A DNA stretch of 64,000 bases from Eleginops maclovinus (GCF_036324505.1 NC_086362.1:14281953-14345952), one strand, 5' to 3'; counted from the stretch's first letter, positions 1 to 47,770 are shown. A program made the numbers and translations. The notes: generated by a model from the letters alone, not told the origin.

Positions 1-290
1 TTCCATGCTTAGAAGACTTGGTGCTGTCATTAAAAATCATGGAGGACAACAAAGAACTAGATGTAGAAGTTTTTATTGTGGGGCGTACTCATTTTTGCAT
101 CGCCTTTAATTGAGTAAAACTGAAAAATGTGTAATCTAAGTTATATTATTAACCTTACTTTCATGTTATAAGTTAAACAGATGTTATATTAAACTTGGTC
201 AACATTTTAGAAATTGTTTTTGTGTTCATTGAGATAATGTTTAAAATGTTACTTTTCAAAGGGGGTGTACTCATTTACTCTGAGCACTGT
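1..290 (+). mobile_element. Tc1/mariner-like transposon, 3' end
   Basis: The first 60 bases read on the + strand like the last residues of a Tc1-type transposase (a short run with RRLGAVIKNHGG). About 200 bases of AT-rich non-coding sequence follow, ending at 265-290 in a motif (gtgtactcattt...gagcactgta) that I recognise as the common terminus of a fish Tc1-like family; a TA repeat follows. The motif gcgtactcattt also occurs at 83-95. Only this end is in the window. The family assignment is from memory. Confidence 0.65.
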
Positions 291-3200
291 ATATATATTT
301 TTCAACAAGGGAGCACTGAACCATATAACAGCCACAGATACAAAATGTATATCACAAACAACATTGAAGATATTTTTTGTGTATTTCAAAATATTTTCAA
401 ATTAAGTTTCTGATGTATCAGTCCACCTTTAACCATCTGAGACCCACGGGGTTGTATATGCTCCCAAATATCACGTCATATTCAGAGCATCATAAATTCT
501 CAGCAGTTTGAGCTAGGTCGTCATTGTGAGCTGTTTACTTGCGTTGGTAAAACGGATGCGTAAAGTTTGAAAAGATGTGTGTTTTGTCTCTATATTCTCA
601 TCCACCATCTTTGTTGATGACTTATAGAGTGTAGGAGTCACGTTTCTGAATCGGACACTCCGATTGGATGCCTTCACAGCCAATCGGAGTGCCTGATTCA
701 GAGGGTTGGGTGTAAGCCACTACCAGCAGCTACATTCTCCACAGGGAAATGTGTGCTGTGATACACAATACTCCCATGAATACCCCATTCTGGTTCAAAG
801 CATGCCAGGTGCCCCTGTGTGTGACTGTGGAAAGGAACTGCCATGATATACAACATGTTTAGACGTACATTTAAAAAAACGCCCATTGACACTTTTCATG
901 AGAATAGGCATAACTCATGAACAGAAGAAGTTAAAAGCTTCTAATCACTTCTGGCACAATCCCAACAAATGTGGGCAACTTTCCGTGTTGAATGTCTTTT
1001 TCAATATTATGGTTAGCAGTTCTGTTTTAATGAAATAAGTAAAAACTTCAAGGTGCATTTTAGATATTTTTTGTTTAAGGGGCAACAATCCCCTATTATA
1101 GTGTATAGAAGTCTTTATTGAGTGACATATAACATTACCCGAGGTTCTGCTGATTTTTCTGGGATGTGTAAAACTGGATTATACTTTAAAAAACAATAAT
1201 TTACAAGGCAAAAAACTAAAAAGTGAAAAAACGCAAACGTCCTATTGTGGATCTCTCCGAAATGAATGTAATGTAACCTGACCAACCAATGCCAGCTCTC
1301 TGGACTGTCTGAGTTTGATACTTGGGGACAGACATATTTGGTTTGGTCCCAAAAGTAATCATGTGGTACCCAGAGCGAGTTCCAAGTACTTGCATCATGT
1401 CCAAACCCATTTCCTTTTCCTTTTCCCTAGACCTTGTTTGTACATGAGGACAGGAGAAGCTCCATATTTACTATACAAATAACACCATGGCAAATGTGTT
1501 GCACATCCATCCGCTCAAGCATGTAACTTCCTCACTGAGTCTCTGCTGAGCTGAAAAGGAGGACAAACTGTGGTTCTGACAGCCCATGGAATTCCTCGAA
1601 AAGCCTCTAAGTGCGTTCACATTATGTAAGGGGATCATAGTGCATGAGATAAGCCTCCCGAGATGGAAGTTATCAGTTTCCTGTAAAGTAATCTTCCTTT
1701 CAGCCCTGGGGAATGTTGTAACCAAGCTACTCTGTTAGCTGTATACCTAACATTGGTCTTTTGAACATCTCACGTGTTCCTGGACCTCCTGTCATAGCTG
1801 TTTATGTGAAATTATAATAGGGCTCTTTAATTAGTTTTGTTAATTGGACTGGTTCTGAAGGTATATCTCTATACTACTGGGTTGTTACAGATAATCATTT
1901 GGTTTACTGCCCACAAAGAGGCTTTTCAAACACACCCAGAGTTCAAAAGGTCAAAACCTCTTTCTGAAAATGTTATCCTGCTGCAGGCGTTTAGCCAACA
2001 CATTCTGTCATCCTAAGATAAGTCCCAAGACAAAACGACTAATTATCTGCATCATGATCTCATCTGCCAACTGCCAAGGAATGTTTGAAATGTTGAAACA
2101 GCATTTCAGTCTCCCTGTGTCTCTCACACAAAGACTTTGAGCGAGTTCTCCTTGTGTCTATGCACCAATCTGCTGCAAATGAAAGCAAACAAAAAATGCT
2201 ATATCTTTTAAAATGATACAAGGGTTTCTGGTTAGCTGTCATGTTTATGAATAGGCTCCAACTTGAGCTCATGTAGGATCAGCTGCCAAGCTACCAGTTT
2301 ATAATCCAGTAAGAAGTGGAGTCCATGTGCCAACAGGCAGCGCAGGGATAAAGACTCTGCTTGAGAGACTAGCTGACAAGACACTGTACTTCTGGTTTGG
2401 ATTTATTTCTCCATTTTGAATCATATTATATTGCTTTGAGATTTTACCAAGTCTAAACTCTAGAAGGTCAAATTGAGGCCGTACGCACAAAAAAATTCAG
2501 ATCAATCAAACAGTGCCTATGTCTCAAGACTAGGGCTGTGCATTAAGTTACTTTCAATCTTAAGAGCTATAGGCTTAATGTAGGGCTGACATATGCTTCC
2601 CATCCTCATTGCAAAGAGGTTCTATAAAGAACTACACTGAAATGGTTCCTTGTTGAAAAGGTGCTGTAAATAACTAACTGATATGTTCCTCATATCAGAC
2701 AATGACAAAAGAGCTCTTCCAAAGATCTCATATCCAGCTCTCCACTGTGCTGGTGTGTATCCATCAGCCAGAACATTATCTCATTCTGAGCAGGCCTCTG
2801 AACCGGATGTAAGGGAGACGGCAGCGGCCGCTGGAAAGTTGTCCACTTCCTGAGAAAACATTCCTGCTCTTATTGTTGTGGTGGGTTCAGCATGACGTGA
2901 CCCCTCTGAGGGTAACAAAGATGCATGATGCAATTACTGGACAAAGGGTTTCCAACATGTCACTTAAGGTTTAAGGGGATTTAAAGGGATAAAAAGGGTG
3001 GGAAATTTGGTATCTTTCACAACTTTCAGTGTAGAGAGAAAAGGAATTTACAGTAAGGAATATTCAGGATGTCCTGAGTCCCTTTTGAATCGGTTCAAAT
3101 TCATGTTGCACCACACACATTTAGTAATGTATGTATCTTGTGTTTAGCTTGTATGGAGAAACTAAAGCTCACCTGGAAGCATCCATGCTTTTAGTTCTTT

Positions 3201-3867
3201 TTATAACAAGAAGTGTCTCATCTGCCACCTGTGGCTGAAACAAGTCTTACAACAACAAACACCTGATCCACAAAAACTCACCTGTCTTCAAAGATGAAAA
3301 CAAACTACCTCAAGAATAAAAATTAAAATAAACATCCAGATGAATTAAATAAAGGGAAATATTTGTTTTATTTATTTATTCTTTAGTCATTAACACAAGA
3401 TAGAAATGTATTTAGCTGACACCAGATTTCCATATTCTGGATATATTCATCCCATAGCCATTTAAACAGATTTTAAATTCAGCATTGAGAGTCAAATCAA
3501 GAACATTTTTATATGTATTGATTGTTAAAACTTTGAAAACTGGTATATAAATGGTTTTAAACCCCTAGTAATTTTTGAGTTTGTGGGAGGGAATAACCAC
3601 GTGGTTCCTCTAAACACATGCAGCCCTGCTGTGTGCCAGTCTGTTCTGTGTTTGTGCTGGAATGACTGACTGTCTCTGAGTCTATTCTGTGAAAGGTGTG
3701 CATGTCTTATATCATGTGTTGGAGGGGTGGGTGGGGGGGTTGATTGTAGGTTTTGTACACGTGACCCCTCATACCATCTCACATTCCTTGCATGTGTGTG
3801 TGTCCTGAAAACCATATGTTATGTGTGTGTGATCTCACTTATACCTTCCCACACCCTTGCAGGTTTT
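291..3867. other. Gene-free stretch upstream of the first ablim2 exon seen
   Basis: I see no convincing exon here; all open frames are short and lack family features. The exon for the first zinc finger of LIM1 was looked for (CxxC...HxxC pattern) and not found. The only structured item is the palindrome at 646-701. This is probably an ablim2 intron, because the next exon downstream is an internal one. Confidence 0.5.
646..701. repeat. Short inverted repeat (hairpin), 22-nt arms
   Basis: Arms 646-667 and 680-701 are reverse complements with only two mismatches, around a 12-nt loop. It could be a small foldback or the ends of a tiny DNA-transposon derivative. No coding context is visible. Confidence 0.7.
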
Positions 3868-4010
<143 letters not shown>

Positions 4011-4293
4011 AGGTTCACTGAGGAGTCACTGAGCATGACTAACCAATCCAAACATCTCTCTCTTTGCTGTTACTTTTTCCAGAAAGAAAGAATGGAGGGA
4101 AAAGAAAGGAGTGGTTATGTTTTTGCTAAAGGAGTGGAAAAGTAGAGCTATATTCCCCCGAGGGTGTGGCTGGTCTGTGATGTCATGTGGTTGCCACGGT
4201 AACTGTGTGTAATCACTGTGTGTACAAGAGGGGAGACGGAGATTTTGAGTTCCTGTCGTGTGTTTTTAAGAGCCAAACAAAAGATGCAGAGGT

Positions 4294-4294
<1 letters not shown>

Positions 4295-4336
<42 letters not shown>
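4295..4336. repeat. (CA)n microsatellite
   Basis: About 21 uninterrupted CA units. Confidence 0.97.
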
Positions 4337-4339
<3 letters not shown>

Positions 4340-5135
4340 GCTTGCATAATAACACACCCCTTCCAAAAGTTCTTGTTTTTTAAGCAGACAATCAGACTTG
4401 TAAAACTGCCTCTGCTCACCAACACGCCTCCTTTTCTTTCTATTGTTTCTGTTTCTGTAATGATCTACTTTATACATAAACTGTACTAAAGCTAATATAG
4501 TATAGCACAGTACAAAAAGGATACTATACAGTCTCATACTAATTATTTTTTCAAGCTCTGGGATCATTCAGCCAATAACTGACCAAAAGGATATACAGTA
4601 TAAAACATAAATAGGTGTTTTAGAAAAATGGAAGACCATAAATCATCAATTTATAAAACAATACAAATGTTATTGTACACTTCACTGCTTGGGCTCTAGC
4701 ACCTTCCTTCTAATTAGCACTAAACTAAATTAAATTGAGCTGATGATAGGGGATGTGCTATATCGAAAGGAAACATGACATGTCAACCTTGAATATTTGT
4801 ACCACAATTTATATTTCTCACACAGAGCAAATATCATCCTCATAGTGGTGCCGTCGGACAGTCAGGGGATCATCGGTCATGGGGACACATCTGTGTGGTG
4901 ACTGCTCGTCGTGGGACAGAACACTCAAAACAATAACATACTATCCTGTTGCCAGGCAAAGGCATAAAGCGAGACAAATGGATTTATTTAAGCCAATTAA
5001 TTTGGAATTATCTTAAATAAATGTGCAGGGGAAGCATGTGTATTTGCAATGTCTCATCTGTCTGACACTTCTTCTTTCCCTTTGTCTTTCCATCACCCTG
5101 CACCCAACCCTCTCTGCGTGCCACACTTTTCACAG
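4337..5135. other. Non-coding stretch before the first ablim2 exon
   Basis: AT-rich sequence without recognisable features apart from the pyrimidine tract and AG acceptor (ending at 5135) that precede the exon at 5136. Confidence 0.5.
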
Positions 5136-38376
<33,241 letters not shown>

Positions 38377-38720
38377 GAAAAGAAAAGTGTCTCAAAAAGC
38401 ATCCGTCCTGTGTTCCTGGAAACCGAAAATAAACGCAACCCATTTGAATAATCTATATATGCACCGCCGTGATAGCCCTACTTTCCACCTGTAAAACTCC
38501 ATGCCATCTGCCTGATGCCACGGACAGGCACTCCCTGTGGAACCATGTTAAAGCAGCATCTGAAACTTTTTGTATGCACTGTGCTCCGAATGTGTGACTG
38601 ACAACTCTACAGATGAGGAGCTGCGTTTGCATGGCCTGTGTTGATGCTCCTTGTCTGCATCCCCCCAACCCATTTCCATGCTTTCAAACAACATGTCTAA
38701 ATAAACACATTGAAAATAAT
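38377..38720 (+). other. ablim2: ablim2 3' UTR with candidate poly(A) signals
   Basis: AATAAA hexamers occur at about 38428-38433 and at 38700-38705, 52 and 324 bases after the stop. Either could end the transcript; which one is used cannot be told from sequence alone. Confidence 0.6.
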
Positions 38721-41671
38721 TGTGGTGCAGGACTACCCTCAGCTTGAAGTGTTTCTGATTTTCTGATGTGCAGCTTCTTAGACTCTGTCTGTCCGGACTT
38801 ATCTCACCTAACATTTTTTATGTTTTTTTTATCAGCAGTTTGTTTCATCATCTGTCTCTACATAACATTGTCTTGCTACTCTGCTTTTTCTCTCTTGCTG
38901 TCTCTCCATTATTTAGTCATCATTACATTATGAAGTCATTTTATTTGAACCGTTGCTTTAAGGCAGTAAGGCGCCCTTTGACTTGAAGAACAAAGACGAG
39001 CATACGAGAAAGCGTCAGCTTCTGTGATCTCTTTCTTTAAAAACGGTCAGAAAGCACCTTATCATACACTGTCTTCCTCGCTGATTAGCTTTGATATGTG
39101 TTCTCTTCTCTTATGCAAGCATCCCATAAATCAGCACTGAAAGGAGAGCCGAGGCTGGACATGGCAGTACATCACAGATAGAGAGGGGGTGTCAAACAGG
39201 AGGAGGCCCTGCAGAAAACATTTATTACAGGTTCAGGGTGTGCAGAGGTGTCCACAAACAAATGAAAATATTTTTTATAAGCTATTTTTGACTTCTGGAA
39301 AGTACCATTAAACAGTCATGAGTGTAGCTGAGAGAACTCCTGATTTGTTACCGGGGGAAAAAAGCCCAAGCTGACTTTGTTAAGCTTCAGATACCTGCAG
39401 CAGCACCTATGCACAATAGGTGGGAATTAGCTTGATGCTCTAGCTGTGTTATTTCCTCCTCGGATAGATATTTACCTCCTGTATATGTTTGTTGTTTGAA
39501 AGCTTTGTTGCATACAGTAAAAGCTCCACATTTAAGCTGAAGTTCATAAGCTTTGCTTGATGATTTCTGGACTGCAAAACTTGCCAACATACGTACTGCA
39601 GTATGTATCTGAACATATACTGGACATATACCAGATATATTTGCAATATTTGTCACCTTACAAGCCAATGTGTATAACTCTTCAGGCATGCATGAGGGTG
39701 GGAAAACGGGGTTTGTCCACTGATCGCAAACTGCAAGTGTATGAAAACATTATCAATGTGTTTTGAGTGATTGATTATTTAAATGGCATTAACTGAAATG
39801 CCCAGGTCAGCTGCTTACATTAGCCTGTATTATGTATTTATTTAATTGCATTAGGAAAGGATTTTATTTTGAAATCTTAAGGGTATAGTGTAGAATGAAT
39901 AACATCCTGGAGAAGATGGCTTTTGAAAAGTAACATATCGACTTTTGAGTTTAATCTGAGTGTCAAATCATGTTTGCTCCTGTAAGTAACACACTAACTG
40001 TTGTCATAAAGTGTCATGTCCTCTTTCTAATATTCATCTGCTATTAAAGTGCTTTATCCAAACTAGTCCCTATGGGTTGAAGTGCTTGAGTTGGTTTCAT
40101 TGTTGCCCAAAAAAAATAATCCATTCTTATGAATTGACCTTTCAGTGTGCAAGAAATAGGTGTGTGGATGTTTTGTAGGGTGGAGAATTGAGTTGAGTGA
40201 GACTTGTACATATTGTCAGCGCTCATATGGATCACATGGTTCCATCTGGCATTCCATGCATGTACATTTACCGATGGACACATCACGTTACATTTGCAGC
40301 ATGGAGAATGTATGAGAATGGGGTAGCAGCAACAAGATGCCGAATTGGTCAGCTTGGGAGGCAGCCAACTGCTGACTGTTGCTAAAAGAATTGCTGGTCT
40401 CCAGTAACACAAACCACTACAGTGGGAATTACATTTTAAACATGAAATGTAGTAGTCTATATAAATGTACTTGCAGAATAATTACAGGTGATAAGCCTCA
40501 GATTTGTGAGCATTCCGTTAGCATAACATCAGCTATCTTAACTTTGTCCGGATGTTTGTGTAGTTGTTATTGGGTCTGTACATTTGAAGGTCTTACACCG
40601 GTTAAAGGTGTAAATTAGGACACTGATCTCCAAAAATTAAACATTTTCAAATGTGCCATTCCAGTAACTCACTTAAAACTCCAGCTGCCGACATCAAAAC
40701 CAATGATTGGTGGAAAGTTGTCAAGATACTTTGACCATTCTTCTCTTAATTCATTTTAAAATAATACCTCTGTCAAAAGCCTCTCTTTGTAGACATTGCT
40801 ATTTTGGGCTTAACTTATACATTTTGGAAGAAATACAGCTGACAAGCTATGGATATTGTAGCCTGCAGTCGTTGCTATCCTTCAAAGATGGCTGCGTCGC
40901 CCAAGAATGCGACACGGTTCCCATTTCCTATTATATTCATGTTGATCATGGCTGAAACAACTCTCCTCACATAACCTCTTTACACAACCATTTTATACTT
41001 TTTTTTTCTTACCGGAAAACGAGCTAGAGGTGCGTACATCACCAAATATATCTTGTTTCATTTGCAAGAACGGTGCACCTGGTCAGTGTTTTCAACCTTT
41101 CAGGAGCCGCGGTACATTTTTTAAACTCGAATAATCCTGGCAATAACAGCCCCCCAAAAAAGCTACAAATCCTCACATTGTAGCGTGATGCAGCGCATGA
41201 AATGACCATTTATTGACAAGTCTCTCAATGTCTTGATACTCACTCAGTGTGAAACCTGGGCCTGTTAAGAAGAACACAAAGCTGATATTCTAAAATAGTC
41301 CGTGCTTTAATTTTAGATTTGGAGAGCTTGTTGGGGACACAGCACTGTTCCCAAAAAAATGTTCACTGCACCAGGTTATACCTGAGAAAGAGATTGAAAG
41401 TCATCAAATAAGTACTAATATAAGCAGTTCAAATTAAGCCTCCAACGTGAATATAGTCAAACAAAGTATTGCTACATCAGAATATAGTTAGACAAAAACC
41501 TGACTAGTTTGAAGAGGGGGTGAAGAGGTGCTCTCCCTGGATGGAAACAGCTGGGTGCATCACACATCTCAGAGCACCCGGCTCTGCCTTTACTTTTGAT
41601 TTCAAGTGTATTGTGCTCATAGATAAGTATGGATTATATTTCACATCATTAATCCAAATCTGGAGGCAATT
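38721..41671. other. Intergenic stretch without recognised gene
   Basis: Only short, featureless open frames are present. Near 41085-41170 a short segment resembles the start of a fish repeat, too weak to call. Confidence 0.5.
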
Positions 41672-41788
41672 AATAAATGTAGCGGAGTAAAAGTACAAAG
41701 TAGCAAACAATGTAAATACTCAAGTAAAATACAAGAACCACAAAATTGTACTTGACTAAATCTACTTAGCTACTTTATACCACTGGTT
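41672..41788 (-). repeat. AAGTA-rich dispersed repeat (copy 3, partial)
   Basis: Contains aatgtagcggagtaaaag and tactcaagtaaaatacaag, ending at tactttataccactgg. Same family and orientation as 8690-8937. Confidence 0.6.
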
Positions 41789-42004
41789 ACAGCGACAGAG
41801 GGCTAGAAGCGAAACCCCGTGTGGTCCTCTCTGACTTAGCTAGCAAGGTCCCACATGGCTAAGAAGCACCACGGACCCGCCTCTTGTAGCGGAGACCTAG
41901 CCTCCAATTGGCTGACACTGCTGTCAATCACTCCCTGGGTTGACAGGCACACCCACCCTGCGTCTATTGTCACCGGTGTGAGGAATATACTGAATATCTC
42001 CAAC

Positions 42005-42029
42005 ATGGAAAAGGAAGAAAACGTCAAAG
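42005..42029 (+). CDS. Candidate first coding exon of an unidentified gene
   Basis: An ATG in fair context (aacATGG) opens eight codons, MEKEENVK, plus one base. A consensus donor (gtgagc) follows. Upstream is a locally GC-richer stretch with an inverted CCAAT motif (attgg) near 41908. The split base pairs in phase with the candidate exon at 60711. In mammals AFAP1 follows ABLIM2 on the same strand, so an alternative afap1 5' exon is possible, but the peptide does not match AFAP1 as I remember it. Confidence 0.35.
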
Positions 42030-43036
42030 GTGAGCCTCTTTCACACACTTTGTGAAGTTAGCATTAATGTTCTGATGTTCACTGCTGCCGTTTATCTCTG
42101 TGTGTTGTTAACGCGCTCTCTGACGAGTTCTTAAGTGGATTCATTCAGAGATGAGTGATTTAGGCTTTTATTTTATGTAGACATTTAAAGAAAAAAGCCG
42201 TTTCTTATAATATTGAAAATGCATTCCCATGAGCATGTTTGTCTCAATAAGTAGGCTGCCCTAAAGTAGTGTCTATCCAACGTGTGTACTACTTTCTTAT
42301 TTGTATTGGTCCAGTTACAGTCCTACAGTGTGATGTAAGGTGATGGATGTTCTATTAATTGGTGGCACTGCCTTTTAAAATGAAGTTCACCTAAATGTTG
42401 ATTTAATAGCATCCAAGCATCATTCTTGTTATTGTATTACTATAACCGTAACATACCTTAACATACAGTACCCCTATTAATACCTATTTTATTTGTTTTT
42501 AATTTAATTTAAACCTTATTTTACAGCAGGCTGGAATAACGGTAGCTGTAGTAAACATGTTTTATTGGGATGTACAGATGAGTTAGGAATACCGTGAGAG
42601 TCAGTGCTGTGAATGGTGAGGGATACAAAGGACCATGTGGGGAGAGGAGAGACAGCAGGGAGAGGTGGAGGAGGGCGGGGTGATTGATTGGCTGAATGAC
42701 TGAGTGGGGGAGTTAACTCTGGGCTGGAGGCTGCAGGCTGCTCCAGCATCAGCAGCTCTGCAGGAGGGGTGGACCAGCTGGGAGCCTCCCCCAACTCCCC
42801 TTGCTGTGACCTCCAGACAAGGATATATTGTATTGAGAAGAAAGAAGCTAAATAGAAATATGTTTCAAATGTATAACTTTTGTAGGCCTACATCTTTATA
42901 TTGAGGATGTTAAGATATTCAGTCAGGGCTGCAAAAAATGTAATGCCACACATTCAGAGCGGGGCGTGCCAGCTGCTCAATGCTGTCCAACAAATACAAT
43001 TATTCAAATACAGCAGGCTGGAACTGGTAATAGGAT
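42030..43036. other. Non-coding stretch
   Basis: A GC-rich block at 42600-42810 has an open frame on both strands but no family likeness. Confidence 0.45.
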
Positions 43037-43262
43037 AAAGAAGAAGGAACCCTTACTGGTCCCACAGAGGGGAAATTTTACATTCTGCATTTGACCCATC
43101 CTAGTGTTAGGAGCCGTGTGGGCTGCCATATGTACGGCGCCCAGTGTAGGGAACGGTGCCTTGCTCAGGGACACCACGGTAGCACTTTGTCTTTCGGGGA
43201 CTTGAACTGATGACCTTTCAGCTCCAAGGCCAAGTCCCTATGGACTTCGCCACCACCGCCCA
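43037..43262 (-). mobile_element. tRNA-derived SINE, reverse orientation
   Basis: The minus strand starts with a tRNA-like head (gggcggtggtggcgaag... with a B-box-like ggtcatcagttcaagtcccc), then the ccctgagcaaggcacc block seen in many fish SINEs. It ends in a tail with the aaatttcccctctgtggg-type motif. The same block order is present on the + strand in the SINE at 49149-49500. Confidence 0.7.
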
Positions 43263-43761
43263 ATCAAATGACAACAATGGAAATGACTTTACAATTAGCC
43301 ACCACCATTGGTCATCTATCTAAATGTACATCTAGCCTAGCCTACAGATTTCTTCAAAAAAGAAAATTATAATGTTTACAATCATCAACAAATGAACATA
43401 TTACAATCAACCAATTATCAGAATAGTGGCAGGCAACTTTTTCTCAATCAACTAATCAATTCATTTACTAATCATGTCAGCACTATTGAAAAGTTACATG
43501 TTGTGCACCGACTGTATTATACAGACGAAACAACTTTATATTTTGCACAGGGATTCTACAAACCTTTGAGAATTAAGAGCATTTTACAGTAAATGTTACT
43601 ATCCATTATATAATCCTCAAACCTTAAATGTTGTCAACAGAAGTAAAAGAAACTGATAGTACGGACACATTCAAAACCAAAAAGGCATTAACCTCTCCAT
43701 ACTCCCTACCTTAGCTGACCTGTCTTATAAATTATAAGTCCATGAACTCTTTGAAATTGTT

Positions 43762-43763
<2 letters not shown>

Positions 43764-43818
<55 letters not shown>

Positions 43819-43832
43819 TGTGTGTGAGTGTG
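43764..43832. repeat. Compound microsatellite (GT)n(GTGC)n
   Basis: (GT)n to about 43800, then GTGC units to about 43820, then GT again. Same composition as the repeat at 3868-4010. Confidence 0.97.
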
Positions 43833-45149
43833 CCTGTATTCCCTTGGTTGCTTGGAAGTCCATGCCAACTCCACCACGGCCAGTCTCCATGTGACAATGG
43901 ACAATGGCAGACCGACTGTAAACATCCTGCTGGCTTATGAAAAGAAAGGAAAACTGGAGGGGGTTGGACTGCAATAGAGACATTTTCATCCCATAATGTT
44001 TTATTGCCATCGTGGGACAAAATAAGATCAGTAAAATCTTCTATTTGCACACTTTTAAATTGTTTTGATAAATTACTGAATACTTTCTGGCCAATAAATA
44101 TCTTAGCATGCTCCTTCACTGTGGATCAGCTGGAGAACATGGTGTCACAGCTGAGACCATGGGGTAAACACTGCTGCGATAAACAACATACTGCAACTGT
44201 TTACTCAAGTTCCTTTTTTTATGTGTGTAAGGAGACTCACAAAGTGTCAGAAAATACACAATCTATCATCCCCACAATGCAGTCACGAGCTGAATCCCCT
44301 AACAATTTCATGTAAAACAGCAGCTTGGGCTCTAAACAGTTGTTAGAGATTCTTAACAGATATATTGAACTTATTTGACAAAATGTTACCAAAAATGTTT
44401 TTTCCTGATCTTTCAGAGCTATATAATATCTTGTAAACACAAACGAGGTTTCTGTCTGTCACACACAATACACATGAAGACACACACCTTGTTAAATGGT
44501 GTATATCAGAGCTCATTTGGGGGGAAAAGCTACAAATGTCATCGTAGCATCTCTAATGCCATTAACAAGATAACACATTTGGTATTTTATAATTGTGTAT
44601 GCACACAGGCTTCATCGAATGAGCGCTGAGCTTTCTGAGCAGCTGGCTCTTTATCCCAGGCTTGTCAATACTGTTGGTTCTGCTGATGACATCATTACCA
44701 TTGGACATCTGGTTCCAGTGTGTGTGTGTGTTGATGCCATGGTTACAGTGTGAGCTGAGATTTGATATGCAGCAACCCCCCCCACCCCCACCCCAGTCAG
44801 TGTAGCCCATGATGTGTTTAGTGTATCCCTCATTTTTAACAGCATTACATCTGCTTCCAAAATATTATTCTCTGAGTGACATCATCAAGCGGGAGGGGAG
44901 GTTTTATGATCCTCAGTCTGTAGACATAAGGTGTTATTGCAGTAATAGTTGTAACAAATAATTCCCCAAGTCTAAACTTTTTCCTTTGATCCTCTCCTCC
45001 CTTTGTGTCTGCTCCCCCCAGCACATTGTCTCGTCTCTAGTCTTCAGCCCTTCAGCTTTTTCTGTCTCTGCTCTCCTTACAGTATTTGTATCCCACTGTG
45101 CCTTGCTGTAGGCCAACCTTCCCAGCCTGCCGTCGCCAGTCAATATCCC

Positions 45150-45190
45150 CTCTCTCTCTCTCTCTCTCTCCCTCGCTCTTTCTCTCTCTC
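45150..45190. repeat. CT-rich simple repeat
   Basis: (CT)n interrupted by ccctcgctctt. Confidence 0.9.
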
Positions 45191-46634
45191 AAAACCTCGC
45201 TCTACCGTGAGGGTCCAGGTGTTTGCCTGCAGGTGATGACTCTGCGCTCACAGTCAGGAGTGATGAAGAAGAGAAAATAAAGAAATATTTGATCTGGGGT
45301 GTGTTGTCCATGTTACATTCACACACACACTTTTTAATCACATCTATTTTTATGCATGTCTGTCTAGCCACAGTCATTCTCATTAAGATTTTTTTTTACT
45401 GGAATTAAGACCCTTGATAAAGCTGTTTCTTTTCCAGCTCTCACATTTTTGTAAATAAAATAAAAAGGAAACAGTTATATAGACACTCCATTGAGGAAAT
45501 TATTTGTAATATAACATTCACTGACTTGAAAGTGAACATATTTCTATACAATCCACACTCTGACAAGGCTGGTAAATATGACCCAACTGCTTTGTGTTCT
45601 TTTATTTATGGAGGCAGGTTTGCTAAATTAGATCTAACTGAAAACACATTTTAGTACTGACAAAGGTTAAAAAACTTTTGATCAGTGCACTGCAGGAAGT
45701 CCTTCCTCAAACCCTTCCTTACTGCACTCAGCTGCATCTCTAGCTGTGGTTACGGCACTGATCAGTCGATCTAAAACCCGCGGTCAAAAACAATTACTAC
45801 ACTACTGATTGTTTCACTATTGTTACACCTTAACTCAAATATTGCACAAAAGAAACCTATGTGTGTGGGTGAACCAATACAATGGGTAGAGAAAGAGGGC
45901 TCAGAGGGGATTCATCAGAGCATGTGTGTGTCCTGATCCGTCTCTCTGCCTGTCAGTGCTTGTGAGAAGACGCAGACTAAGTGCAGGATTGCAATGCCGG
46001 CTTCACAAAGCCAAGGTTTTCAACTTCAAGTCCGTACACGACCGGAATCTTTGGCTCACAAGTAATGTGTTTGGATAGTTCAGCGTCTGTCAACACGAGT
46101 TCAGCAAACCATCAGTCCCTTTCTTTCCCTCACACCTTCTGGAGTATTGGTGGAGTTGTTTACCAAATGTTTTTAGCAAACAGCAATGTATATCAAATAG
46201 AGAGCTTCTGGTGTTCTGCATTAGTCTTAATGTTTAAAGGTCTAATGTGAAAGTTTAGCTGTTCTCTGGTTAATGTGCAGCTGTAGTTCCAACATCTTCA
46301 GCAGTGATACATCTTAACTTTATCAGATTATGTCACATTTATTCCAGTAGTCACATTCTTAAGATCAACTTTCATTAATATCATATAAAAAACGTAAGCC
46401 TTAGCTTTTCAGGGCCTTGTATCAAATACAAACAACAAATTCCCAATCCACTGCATCACAACAAGAGGTGTTAATCTGTGGAACAACTGTAATGATGAGC
46501 TGGAATACTGTGAAACTTTATTGAAACTAAAAAAACAATTTACTACAACAACTTTAAATGGTTATGAGCAGGACTGATGATCTCAGCATTATTGTTTGTC
46601 TTTGATGATTTTTTTGGTTTAACTGTAAAGATTA

Positions 46635-46668
<34 letters not shown>

Positions 46669-46686
46669 TTATTATTATTATTATTA

Positions 46687-46735
<49 letters not shown>

Positions 46736-46764
46736 TTATTATTATTATTATTATTATTATTTAT
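46635..46764. repeat. (TTA)n microsatellite
   Basis: About 130 bases of TTA/ATT units with several ATTTT interruptions. An open frame over it is an artefact. Confidence 0.97.
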
Positions 46765-47305
<541 letters not shown>

Positions 47306-47639
47306 GCACCTCAGGCAACAAAACTGATAGCATGATGGAACTTAAAAGTCAGCTGCAAAGGAAGGTATGTTACATAATGACATCACCCAACTGCAAGGCT
47401 TTGTGTTGGACTGATTATTCATTTCATGTAGGATAGGAGTCAGCTCTTTTTATGATCTTGCACTGCTTCCACATTTCAACCCTGAAATGATGAAATAAAT
47501 GAGGAATTGTTTTCTTTTATAAAATCTTATTTTGTGATAGTTGCCATCCGTTTAATGTGCAAGAGGTTAGGTAAAATCCTTCGGTGTGTTTTGCGGTTCT
47601 ATCTTCTACGTGTCAGGTTGGAATAAGAACAGTGCCTGG

Positions 47640-47770
47640 GTTTCAAAGTCAAATGTCAAAGTCCACGTTATTGTCAAAGTTTCCACATGTGTTATACATA
47701 CAGAAAATTGAAATACCGTTTCTGGCAGTCCCAAAGTGCAAATATAAAAGAACATATAACATAAAAAGAC
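47640..47770. repeat. Possible SINE/LINE tail fragment
   Basis: The stretch tcaaagtccacgttattgtcaaagtttccacatg resembles a widely repeated fish sequence (the 'tttattgtcaatttcttcacatg' type). A similar start occurs at about 48787. The class is not certain. Confidence 0.4.

Larger units (their letters stand above)
43263..46634. other. Stretch with microsatellites, no gene recognised
   Basis: Holds the compound GT/GTGC repeat at 43764-43832 and a CT-rich tract at 45150-45190. No exon is supported. Confidence 0.45.

Noticed and set aside
39387..39689. 100-codon minus-strand open frame downstream of ablim2
   Set aside because: No family likeness, no splice or promoter signals, and an overlapping open frame on the other strand. 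Probably chance.
42516..42810. GC-rich block with open frames on both strands near the candidate exon at 42005
   Set aside because: Pro/Ser-rich translation by composition only, no matching splice sites or similarity to a known protein.
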